This document shows, one piece after another, positions 1 through 4,813 of a DNA stretch of 5,081 nucleotides. Origin of the DNA: Anaerolineaceae bacterium. Its GTDB lineage: Bacteria > Chloroflexota > Anaerolineae > Anaerolineales > Anaerolineaceae. The notes beneath the pieces were generated by a model. That model searched no databases and was not told the DNA's origin. It saw only the letters and a list, made by a program, of their open reading frames with translations. The stretch covers positions 1 through 5,081 of the forward strand of contig DPKV01000206.1 in NCBI GenBank assembly GCA_003542325.1, read 5' to 3'. Both the position numbers and the translations under genes were made by a program. Position 1 is the first letter of the stretch; each line of letters begins with the position of its first letter.

Positions 1-587
1 AAGCCTGGTATCCCGGTCAGGCCGGGGGGCGGGCTGTGGCTGAAGCGCTGTTTGGCGATACCAACCCGGGCGGACGCTTGCCGGTGACTTTTTACAAGTC
101 AGTTGACCAGCTCCCACCTTTTGAAGATTACGCCATGGCCGGCCGTACCTACCGCTATTTTGATGGCGAGGTCCTCTATCCCTTTGGCTATGGCCTCAGT
201 TACACCCGGTTTGAATACGCTGATATGAGGCTGAACTTCGACCGGATGGAAGGCCCGGAGACCCTGGAAGTTGCCTGCCGGGTCAGGAACATTGGGCAGG
301 TGGCAGGGGATGAGGTCGTACAGGTCTACATCCGGGACGAGGAGGCCTCCGTGCCGGTCCCGCGTCACAGCCTGGCTGCTTTCAGGCGGGTACGTCTGGC
401 TCCCGGCGAGGAGACGCAGGTCTTGCTCCGGGTGGCCCCGCGCGCTTTTGGTTGTGTGAATGACGACGGCGAATGGGTGATCGAGCCCGGAAAATTCACC
501 GTCTTTGTGGGCGGGGGGCAGCCCGGAACACCGGGCCTATTGCAGAACACCGTTGAAATGGTTGGCAAGACGGCCAACCTGGATTGA
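1..587 (+). CDS. Glycoside hydrolase family 3 (beta-glucosidase/beta-xylosidase type), C-terminal part; 5' end outside window
   Basis: The frame is open from the first base (first full codon at position 3) to TGA at 585-587, giving 194 visible residues; the start lies upstream. It begins with AWYPGQAGGRAVAEALFGD, followed by NPGGRLPVTF, the characteristic end of the second (alpha/beta sandwich) domain of GH3 enzymes. YPFGYGLSYTRFEY is the usual linker into the C-terminal fibronectin-III-like domain. That domain follows with its typical pattern: VRNIGQVAGDEVVQVYIRD, then LAAFRRVRLAPGEE, then WVIEPGKFTVFVGG. GH3 enzymes remove terminal beta-linked glucose, xylose or related sugars from oligosaccharides or glycosides. 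The catalytic aspartate domain is not in the window, so substrate and secretion cannot be judged. The internal GTG at 36 is not a start, because conserved family sequence continues upstream of it. A lactate permease gene follows after 48 bases on the same strand, so co-transcription is possible. Confidence 0.95.
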   Translation, partial: AWYPGQAGGRAVAEALFGDTNPGGRLPVTFYKSVDQLPPFEDYAMAGRTYRYFDGEVLYPFGYGLSYTRFEYADMRLNFDRMEGPETLEVACRVRNIGQVAGDEVVQVYIRDEEASVPVPRHSLAAFRRVRLAPGEETQVLLRVAPRAFGCVNDDGEWVIEPGKFTVFVGGGQPGTPGLLQNTVEMVGKTANLD

Positions 588-635
588 ACGCTACAGCCGG
601 CGCTTTGCCGGTCATTACTCTGGAAAGAATTATTC

Positions 636-2210
636 ATGGAACTGACATTATCGTTTTGGAATTGGCTGCTGGCGTTTTCGCCAGTCCTGGTCGTGGTGGT
701 CCTGATGCTCGTTTTCCGCTGGGGAGGCAGCCGGGCGGGTGGATTGGGCTGGTTTCTCGCGGTGCTGGCCGCTGTGCTCTTCTTTGGCGCACGGTTCGAT
801 CTTTTAGCTTATTCCCAGGTGAAAGCGGTCCTGCTGAGCCTGGATGTGTTGTATATCATTTGGGCGGCTTTGCTGCTCTTCAATATTGCCCGTGAGGCCG
901 GTGCGATCCGTATGATCGGGCGCGCCCTGCCTGGGCTGACCGGCGACCGGGTGATGCAGTCGCTGCTGATCGGCTGGCTGATGGTGTCCTTTTTGCAGGG
1001 CACGGGCGGCTTTGGGGTGCCCGTAGCCGTCTGTGCGCCGCTGCTGGTGGGCCTCGGCTTCTCGCCCGTGCAGGCGGTGGCAATGGCGGCCATCGGTCAC
1101 GGCTGGGCGGTCACGTACGGTTCGCTGGCGTCTTCCTTCCAGACCCTGATCGCCGTCACCGGGCTGCCCGGTGAGGTCCTCGCTCCCTTCACCGCATTGC
1201 TGCTGGGGATTTCCGCCCCGGTGGCCGGGCTGCTGGTGGCTCTGATCGGCAATGGCTGGAAGGGACTTAAACGCGCCGTGCTGCCTGTTCTCGTGATCGG
1301 CTCGGTGATGGGCGCGGCTCAATACCTGCTGGCCACCAACGGCCTCTGGACCCTGGGCGCGACGGGCGGGGCGATTGCCGGGTTACTCGTTGGGTTGATC
1401 CTGGTACGGCTGCCCGCCTATCGCGCCAAACCGGAAACTGAAGCTGTCGAACCTCCGGCGGTGGAAGATGAGGGCAAGTCCCTTTGGCTTTCTCTGCTGG
1501 CTTACGGCCTGCTGGTCGTACTGGCCTTCTCGGTCAACCTGATCCCATCGGTGGACAACTTCCTCTCGCAGGTGAAGCTGACGATGAACTTCCCGGAACT
1601 GGAGACCGCATTGGGCTGGGTTACAGCGGCGGGAAGCGGCCGGGAGATCAATATCTTTGGGCATCCCGGCGCGATCCTGCTCTACACGTCAATCATCTCC
1701 TTCATTATTTACCGCAAGGTGGGCTACATCCAGAAAGGCGCGCTCAATGGCATTTTGGGGCGGGTCGTGAAGAGTGGCGTCAATTCCAGCCTGGGGATCC
1801 TGGCGATGGTGGGCCTGGCGTCCGTCATGCTGCACAGCGGGATGACCTACCTGCTGGCGGAAGGGTTGAGTATGGGCTTTGGGCCGAAGGTCTTCCCCCT
1901 GGTGTCGCCGTTCATCGGCGCACTGGGCGCCTTCATCACCGGCAGTAATAACAATTCCAATGTCCTGTTCGCCGCTTTGCAGATGAATACCGCCGAGCTG
2001 TTGCACCTGGATGTGCTGCTGATCCTCGCCGCGCAGACCGCGGGCGGCGCGCTGGGCAGCGTCCTGGCCCCGGCCAAGGTGATCGTCGGGTGCAGTACCG
2101 TCGGCCTGGCAGGCAGGGAAGGCGAAGTGATGCGCAAACTATTGGGCTACGGCGGCGTGGCGGTCGGTGTGGTTGCCCTGGCGGCTTTCATTATTAATCT
2201 GGTAATCTGA
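636..2210 (+). CDS. lctP: L-lactate permease (LctP/LldP family)
   Basis: This is a 524-residue polytopic inner-membrane protein, close to the usual 530-560 residues of the family, with about a dozen hydrophobic segments by eye. LctP proteins move L-lactate (also D-lactate or glycolate) with protons. Family landmarks are QGTGGFGVP (121-129), GHGWAVTYGSLASSF (154-168), FITGSNNNSNVLFAALQ (433-449) and APAKVIVGCSTVGLAGREGEV (478-498). The last two correspond to the well-conserved TGS..SSNVLFG and SP..I..A.ATGL.G.E stretches of the family. A charged, proline-containing loop (about 263-281) separates two halves and is probably cytoplasmic. ATG at 636 has GGAAAG at 622-627, eight bases upstream. A longer upstream start is not needed, since the protein begins with a short polar end and then the first helix. 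No lactate dehydrogenase or regulator lies nearby, so whether it imports or exports acid, and which acid, is open. Two small membrane-protein genes follow at operon spacing. Confidence 0.93.
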   Translation: MELTLSFWNWLLAFSPVLVVVVLMLVFRWGGSRAGGLGWFLAVLAAVLFFGARFDLLAYSQVKAVLLSLDVLYIIWAALLLFNIAREAGAIRMIGRALPGLTGDRVMQSLLIGWLMVSFLQGTGGFGVPVAVCAPLLVGLGFSPVQAVAMAAIGHGWAVTYGSLASSFQTLIAVTGLPGEVLAPFTALLLGISAPVAGLLVALIGNGWKGLKRAVLPVLVIGSVMGAAQYLLATNGLWTLGATGGAIAGLLVGLILVRLPAYRAKPETEAVEPPAVEDEGKSLWLSLLAYGLLVVLAFSVNLIPSVDNFLSQVKLTMNFPELETALGWVTAAGSGREINIFGHPGAILLYTSIISFIIYRKVGYIQKGALNGILGRVVKSGVNSSLGILAMVGLASVMLHSGMTYLLAEGLSMGFGPKVFPLVSPFIGALGAFITGSNNNSNVLFAALQMNTAELLHLDVLLILAAQTAGGALGSVLAPAKVIVGCSTVGLAGREGEVMRKLLGYGGVAVGVVALAAFIINLVI

Positions 2211-2229
2211 GAAAAGAAAAGAGACGGAT

Positions 2230-2412
2230 ATGACCTCTTTAGCTGAAAAGAAACAAGCCCTGCGCCCGGCAATACGGAACGTGCTGCTGGTCCTGTTGAT
2301 CGGGCTGCCGTTCTTACTGTATGTTGCCCTGCAATCGGGGTGGACGGTCATTGCCTGGGCGCTGGCCGGCCTCCTGGCGCTGAGTATGGCGGTGCTGGTA
2401 TGGCTGGGGTGA
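2230..2412 (+). CDS. Small two-helix membrane protein of unknown function
   Basis: This 60-residue protein starts 19 bases after the permease stop. The first 16 residues are polar and basic (MTSLAEKKQALRPAIR). They are followed by two hydrophobic stretches, about 17-35 (NVLLVLLIGLPFLLYVALQ) and 38-58 (TVIAWALAGLLALSMAVLVW), joined by a very short turn, so a helical hairpin with a cytoplasmic N-terminus is likely. I do not recognise the family. The purine-rich leader at 2211-2226 (GAAAAGAAAAGAGACG) is a weak but plausible ribosome binding region for ATG 2230. The 3' end overlaps the next gene, which suggests coupled translation. Its place between a permease and another membrane protein suggests, without proving, a role at the membrane with one of them. 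It could also be a non-conserved reading frame, but the coding pattern, hydrophobicity and tight packing argue for a real gene. Confidence 0.7.
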   Translation: MTSLAEKKQALRPAIRNVLLVLLIGLPFLLYVALQSGWTVIAWALAGLLALSMAVLVWLG

Positions 2413-3047
2413 AGCGGAACCACAGTGGGCTGCCCAAACTCCTGTTCGGGCTGAGCCTGGTCTGCCTGGCGTTTGGGCTGATCAGCCTGGCCTGGGCCGT
2501 CTGGCCGACCTCGGAAGATGCCGCCCAGTTCACCATCGAGGCCGGGGTGCTGCCCGGCGCACCGGCCGGAACGTCCTATGCGGCTGTGACGGACTATACC
2601 CTCAGCCTCAACTGGCCGACCTGGCTGCGCAAAGGAGATACCGGCACGCTGCGGGTCACGCTGGCGGAAGCCGGGCAAGCTGGCGGCGCGGCCGCTGACC
2701 AACCCGCGCAGGTGATCGTAGTCGAACCGGTCATCTCCAGCCTGCCGATCGACCCACCCGGGCGGGTGCAGGCCTCCGCCGCGGCGGGGCATGACCTGGA
2801 GCTTGCCTGGGAACTGACCGGCGGGGGAGAAGGCGACTATGAAGGCAAGGTGGCCGTGTTGTTCGCCTTCTATGATGAAGAGCAGGCAGCCCTGGTGACC
2901 GTGCCGGTGGTTGTGGTCGATGTGGCGACCCGCGTGGACGCGCTATGGGGACTGGAAGCGAACCTCGTCCTTTGGCTGGGGTTTGTGGGGCTGGTGCTGT
3001 GGGGCGCGCTGTTCGTGATTGGACGGGTGGTGGAGGGTAAGGAATAA
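2400..3047 (+). CDS. Membrane-anchored protein with extracytoplasmic domain between two transmembrane helices, unknown function
   Basis: From ATG 2400 this encodes 215 residues. A basic start (MAGVKRNHSG) precedes helix 1 (about 12-35). A mostly beta-prone, soluble region of about 150 residues (36-185) follows, then helix 2 (about 188-208) and a short charged tail (GRVVEGKE). The likely topology is both ends in the cytoplasm and the middle domain outside. The middle domain contains NWPTWLRKGDTGTLRVTL (71-88) and alternating hydrophobic strands such as QVIVVEP and LVTVPVVVVDV, like an immunoglobulin-type sandwich, but I cannot name a family. The frame is open further upstream to GTG 2340, but that would bury the start in the preceding gene and give an uninterpretable N-terminus. 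ATG 2400 (13-base overlap) or GTG 2409 (GTGA overlap with the previous stop) are the realistic starts; both suggest translational coupling. It is the last gene of the permease run. Confidence 0.75.
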   Translation: MAGVKRNHSGLPKLLFGLSLVCLAFGLISLAWAVWPTSEDAAQFTIEAGVLPGAPAGTSYAAVTDYTLSLNWPTWLRKGDTGTLRVTLAEAGQAGGAAADQPAQVIVVEPVISSLPIDPPGRVQASAAAGHDLELAWELTGGGEGDYEGKVAVLFAFYDEEQAALVTVPVVVVDVATRVDALWGLEANLVLWLGFVGLVLWGALFVIGRVVEGKE

Positions 3048-3077
3048 GTAATTGCGAAGGCTCAGAACTTAGAAAAG

Positions 3078-3129
3078 CCTTCCCCTCGAGGAGCGTAGCG
3101 ACGAAGCCCCCGAAGGGGATAGGGGAAGG
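3078..3129. repeat. Palindromic intergenic repeat with outer 9-bp arms; shares a core with the right-hand repeat family
   Basis: CCTTCCCCT at 3078-3086 is the exact reverse complement of AGGGGAAGG at 3121-3129. Inside, CCCC and GGGG (3108-3111 and 3115-3118) can close a small hairpin over GAA. The left inner part, CGAGGAGCGTAGCGACGAAGC (3087-3106 plus neighbouring base), matches the interior of the CATTGCGAG...GACGAAGCAATCT family found at 4106-4655, although the outer ends differ. Immediately to the right, GCAC and GTGC around GGA (3132-3142) form another small hairpin. No coding potential is apparent. Confidence 0.75.
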
Positions 3130-3221
3130 TGGCACGGAGTGCTGTAACAAGGTGGAACACCCACAGGGCGCTGGATGAGGGGTATTGAATTTATTCTTAA
3201 GCAGATAATTGGAATTTCCTG

Positions 3222-3232
3222 AAGGTGAAGAG
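3222..3232 (+). promoter_or_regulatory. Ribosome binding region that decides the start of the cysteine-rich protein
   Basis: AAGGTGAAGAG lies seven bases before ATG 3240. An in-frame GTG at 3225 sits inside this purine-rich stretch and has no good site of its own, so ATG 3240 is preferred. That choice also gives a cleaner signal peptide start (MKKYAIL). Confidence 0.6.
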
Positions 3233-3239
3233 AATAACA

Positions 3240-3725
3240 ATGAAAAAATACGCGATCTTGATCGTTTTATATTTCACCCTTGCAGCAATCGGTTCAGCCT
3301 GCAAAGCGCAAAATGACTTCGTTTGTCCCGATGGTGAAGGGCTGACGGATGCGGAGTGCAGCAATGCAGGTACGCACGACTATCAATCCCATCTGGAGAT
3401 CCAGGGCATTGGCGGTGTGGACTGTTCGGGTGAGGAGGGTGTCACGAAGCTGGATGGCGCCGCCACCTATACCTTCACCTTTATTGAGGATGAAGGGGTG
3501 ATGTACGAACACCCGGACGAATTGGTGTGGGAGTCTTATCTGCAGCCTTTCATGAAAACCGCTGAGAACCAGTACATCTTCCTCGGAGCCGAGGATAATA
3601 TGCTGCAGACCTGGGAGGTGGAGTTCTTCAATGGGGGATTCAATGAGAAACTGACCCTGACCTGGGACTGCGCCAATGGGACCTGCGGCTGTGTGACGAC
3701 CGGGGAGAATGTGATTGATGATTAG
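3240..3725 (+). CDS. Small secreted or lipid-anchored cysteine-rich protein, unknown function
   Basis: This 161-residue protein has a classical export signal: MKK, then a hydrophobic core (about 4-17), then AIGSAC. The cysteine at 21 could be lipidated, but the residue at -3 is Gly where Leu is usual, so a plain signal peptidase I site near SA-C is also possible. The mature part is acidic and holds six more cysteines (29, 40, 62, 144, 149, 151). The last three are grouped in DCANGTCGC. The even number suggests disulfide bonds outside the cytoplasm. The centre (about 74-142) looks beta-rich (TYTFTFIEDEG, YIFLGAEDN, WEVEFFNGGF, KLTLTWDC). I do not recognise a family. The previous gene ends 192 bases upstream with a repeat in between, so this gene probably has its own promoter. 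The AtpZ-like gene starts 20 bases after its stop. Confidence 0.78.
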   Translation: MKKYAILIVLYFTLAAIGSACKAQNDFVCPDGEGLTDAECSNAGTHDYQSHLEIQGIGGVDCSGEEGVTKLDGAATYTFTFIEDEGVMYEHPDELVWESYLQPFMKTAENQYIFLGAEDNMLQTWEVEFFNGGFNEKLTLTWDCANGTCGCVTTGENVIDD

Positions 3726-3745
3726 GAATTGGGTAAAATAAGAGG

Positions 3746-4039
3746 ATGAACAATCAAAATTCCACAACGAAGAACATGATGCGCATGGCGGCGGTGTCGG
3801 TATCCGCCGGGTGCCTGACGTTGGTGATCGCGGGGCTGTTCGTGCTGGCCGGGTTCCTGATCGACCGGAGCGTGGGGACGGGGCCGCGCTGGATGCTGAT
3901 CCTGCTGTTTGTGAGCCTGCCGTTTTCGCTGGGCGTTTCGTATCTCGTGGCGCGGCGCGCGATCAATAAGGCGAAGGCTGAGGCGGCCGCAATGACGGTG
4001 GAGGGGGAAGCGGATAGTTTTGATGATATTAACGAATAA
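3746..4039 (+). CDS. AtpZ/AtpI-like ATP synthase accessory membrane protein
   Basis: This 97-residue protein has two hydrophobic segments (about 15-38 and 49-69). Between them is AGFLIDRSVGTGPRWML (35-51), which fits the G..(L/I)DR..GT.P pattern of the AtpZ/AtpI-like family. Members are small inner-membrane proteins usually encoded just ahead of F-type ATP synthase genes and linked to assembly of the c-ring or to Mg/Ca handling. The tail after helix 2 is first basic (ARRAINKAKAE) and then acidic (VEGEADSFDDINE). The start is uncertain: at ATG 3746 the purine stretch AAGAGG (3740-3745) touches the start codon. ATG 3776 or 3779 follow GAAGA (3769-3773) and would still leave both helices intact. 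No atp genes follow; a repeat doublet begins 29 bases after the stop. The family assignment rests on the motif and topology only. Confidence 0.75.
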   Translation: MNNQNSTTKNMMRMAAVSVSAGCLTLVIAGLFVLAGFLIDRSVGTGPRWMLILLFVSLPFSLGVSYLVARRAINKAKAEAAAMTVEGEADSFDDINE

Positions 4040-4067
4040 TGATATTTTGGTGGAAACGATCATGGGA

Positions 4068-4097
4068 CTACTTCCGTTGATCGCTTCGCTGTGACAA
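4068..4097 (-). repeat. Degenerate, internally deleted copy of the structured repeat (copy A0)
   Basis: Read on the minus strand, this copy retains both ends of the repeat but lacks the hairpin interior. CTACTTCCGTTGATCGCTTCG (4068-4088) matches the reverse complement of copy A's right end at 19 of 21 positions by eye. TGACAA (4092-4097) matches the other end. It stands head to head with copy A. The junction TGACAAGATATTTTGTCA (4092-4109) is palindromic except for one G-T pair. Confidence 0.65.
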
Positions 4098-4105
4098 GAT
4101 ATTTT

Positions 4106-4158
4106 GTCATTGCGAGTGAGCACCCGCAGGGTGCGACGAAGCAATCTACGGAAGTAGA
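4106..4158 (+). repeat. Structured repeat copy A (GTCATTGCGAG ... GACGAAGCAATCT)
   Basis: The conserved left end GTCATTGCGAG (4106-4116) and right end GACGAAGCAATCT (4135-4147) include pairing arms ATTGC and GCAAT. Between them GCACCC (4120-4125) pairs perfectly with GGGTGC (4129-4134) over a GCA loop. The tail ACGGAAGTAGAT (4148-4159) is also shared with copy C (GCGGAAGTGGAT). It lies about 55 bases upstream of the GIY-YIG start codon. Confidence 0.85.
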
Positions 4159-4213
4159 TGCGTAGAGGTTTATCTTCCGTCAGAACATGAAATAATGAGA
4201 TAGGTGGAAAAAG

Positions 4214-4504
4214 ATGCACGAATACTACGTCTACATCATGACAAATATCAATCATACGGTTCTGTATACTGGCGTGACGAACGATCTGTACCGTCGGGTT
4301 GAGCAACATCGTGCGGGTGAAGGTGGGAGGTTTACATCACGTTATTACCTAAAGAAGCTTGTTTATTATGAGACGCATGAGTACGTGGAGGATGCCATTC
4401 AGAGGGAGAAACAGATCAAGGGTGGGTCGCGGCAGAAGAAGATGGATTTGGTGAATGATCTGAATCCGGCTTGGAAGGATCTGTTTGAAGAGATGCAAGG
4501 TTGA
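4214..4504 (+). CDS. GIY-YIG nuclease domain protein (small single-domain type, YhbQ/UPF0213-like)
   Basis: This 96-residue protein is essentially one GIY-YIG catalytic domain. The two signature strands appear as YVYIMTN (5-11) and LYTGVTNDLYRRVEQH (17-32), with YTG at 18-20 standing for YIG. The expected catalytic Arg is 27 or 28, the conserved His is 32, and the metal-binding Glu is 65 in AIQREKQIKGGSRQKK (61-76). NPAWKDL (84-90) is the usual C-terminal signature of this subfamily, so all key residues look intact. Such proteins cut or nick DNA. Natural targets of the stand-alone bacterial type are poorly known; related domains occur in homing endonucleases, UvrC and structure-selective nucleases. 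ATG 4214 follows AGGTGG (4202-4207) at a six-base spacing. The gene stands alone and is flanked on both sides by inverted doublets of a hairpin repeat. Its DNA is visibly less GC-rich than the permease region, compatible with transfer (inference). Confidence 0.92.
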   Translation: MHEYYVYIMTNINHTVLYTGVTNDLYRRVEQHRAGEGGRFTSRYYLKKLVYYETHEYVEDAIQREKQIKGGSRQKKMDLVNDLNPAWKDLFEEMQG

Positions 4505-4555
4505 AGAGATATTGGTTTGATTCAATTTGAGCAGATCAATAAGTAAAAAATAGAA

Positions 4556-4598
4556 TCCGTAGGTTGCTTCGTCCCCTGGCGGGGACTCGCAATGACAA
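4556..4598 (-). repeat. Structured repeat copy B (opposite orientation to C)
   Basis: On the minus strand this reads TTGTCATTGCGAG, then a hairpin, then GACGAAGCAACCT and CGGA. The hairpin is GTCCCC (4571-4576) paired with GGGGAC (4581-4586) over TGGC, quite different in sequence from copies A and C but still perfectly paired. It differs from the consensus by a T-to-C change in GCAATC (GCAACC). Its left end abuts copy C in an inverted arrangement. Confidence 0.85.
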
Positions 4599-4605
4599 AA
4601 TTATC

Positions 4606-4658
4606 TTGTCATTGCGAGAAGCTGCAAAGCAGCGACGAAGCAATCTGCGGAAGTGGAT
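4606..4658 (+). repeat. Structured repeat copy C
   Basis: The left end TTGTCATTGCGAG (4606-4618) and right end GACGAAGCAATCT (4634-4646) are identical to those of copy A where they overlap. The interior hairpin is GCTGC (4621-4625) and GCAGC (4629-4633) around AAA. The tail GCGGAAGTGGAT (4647-4658) matches copy A's tail at 10 of 12 bases. Together with copy B it forms a doublet with a 13-base perfect inverted junction, CTCGCAATGACAA (4586-4598) and TTGTCATTGCGAG, separated by seven bases. Confidence 0.85.
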
Positions 4659-4799
4659 ATTATTTGGTTTCTTGATAACCCAAAGTTGTGTTAATAATCT
4701 TATTAAAAAAACACTTTTTTATTGACATTTCCCTTGTTCTAATCCCCGGTTCAGGTTTATTAATCCCAATTGACAGCCATTAATGATCGTTTCTCCGCT

Positions 4800-4806
4800 G
4801 AAAGGA
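4800..4806 (+). promoter_or_regulatory. Ribosome binding site supporting a TTG start
   Basis: GAAAGGA ends seven bases before TTG 4814, the only plausible start of the following frame in this region. It is the main reason to believe that the frame is, or once was, a gene. Confidence 0.5.
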
Positions 4807-4813
4807 CCATCTC

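Larger units (their letters stand above)
3048..3239. other. Intergenic region with palindromic repeat and weak promoter-like sequence
   Basis: This 192-base spacer separates the permease gene run from the cysteine-rich protein gene. The first part is a GC-rich structured repeat (3078-3136, listed separately). Just before it, GAAGGCT at 3056-3062 can pair with AGCCTTC at 3076-3082. There is no T-run after it, so it is not a convincing intrinsic terminator. The last 60 bases are AT-rich, and GATAAT at 3204-3209 resembles a -10 box. The nearest -35-like hexamer, TTGAAT at 3185-3190, is only 13 bases away, so a sigma-70-type promoter is not well supported. Confidence 0.5.
4040..4213. other. Intergenic region holding an inverted repeat doublet upstream of the nuclease gene
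   Basis: The 174 bases between the AtpZ-like gene and the GIY-YIG gene consist mainly of two opposed repeat copies (4068-4097 and 4106-4158, listed separately). To the right, ACGGAAG at 4148-4154 can pair with CTTCCGT at 4174-4180 across 19 bases. The latter may be the tail of a third, badly decayed inverted copy. The only other clear signal is AGGTGG at 4202-4207, the ribosome binding site of the nuclease gene. I see no clear promoter. Confidence 0.6.
4068..4658. mobile_element. Candidate repeat-nuclease cassette: GIY-YIG gene bracketed by inverted repeat doublets
   Basis: Doublet A0-A lies left of the nuclease gene and doublet B-C right of it. All four copies belong to one family and each pair is arranged as two copies facing outward from a TGACAA/TTGTCA junction. 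The layout resembles REPIN doublets next to a RAYT gene, in which a single-copy enzyme gene is flanked by its hairpin repeats. Here the enzyme is a GIY-YIG nuclease. No transposase, target-site duplication or integrase is visible, so mobility is an inference from layout only. Confidence 0.35.
4505..4813. other. Intergenic region: repeat doublet B-C followed by an AT-rich stretch
   Basis: In this 309-base gap the left half holds copies B and C (4556-4655). The right half (4656-4799) is AT-rich and noncoding. It contains a short AT inverted repeat, TTAATAA/TTATTAA (4691-4697 and 4700-4706), then runs of A (4705-4711) and T (4715-4720). Two TTGACA hexamers occur at 4722-4727 and 4770-4775, but neither has a recognisable -10 box 16-18 bases downstream. 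TTGATA at 4672-4677 with AATAAT at 4693-4698 has a 15-base spacer, shorter than ideal. One of these may serve as promoter for the frame at 4814; none is convincing. Confidence 0.5.

Noticed and set aside
597..611. CCGGC/GCCGG stem between the hydrolase and permease genes
   Set aside because: It is only five pairs and lacks a T-run; such stems are common by chance in GC-rich DNA.
804..1322. Open frames antisense to the lactate permease gene
   Set aside because: The plus-strand frame carries clear family motifs throughout. The antisense translations are low-complexity shadows.
2139..2792. Long open frame on the minus strand (217 codons)
   Set aside because: It lies opposite the two small membrane-protein genes and is rich in Arg, Gly, Pro and Gln, as expected for the antisense of GC-rich coding DNA. 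It shows no recognisable motif.
3056..3082. Possible intrinsic terminator after the permease run (GAAGGCT/AGCCTTC)
   Set aside because: The loop is long (13 bases) and no T-run follows the stem; the bases after it belong to the GC-rich repeat.
3722..4309. Minus-strand frame of 195 codons across the AtpZ-like gene, the repeat doublet and the nuclease start
   Set aside because: It crosses two supported plus-strand genes and a hairpin repeat, and its translation is His/Arg/Pro-rich without motifs.
4106..4658. CRISPR array
   Set aside because: The repeated units are few, in alternating orientation, unevenly spaced and separated by a gene, with no unique spacers of constant length.
4722..4775. 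Two TTGACA hexamers as promoters for the 4814 frame
   Set aside because: No acceptable -10 sequence lies 16-18 bases downstream of either; in AT-rich DNA such hexamers are expected by chance.
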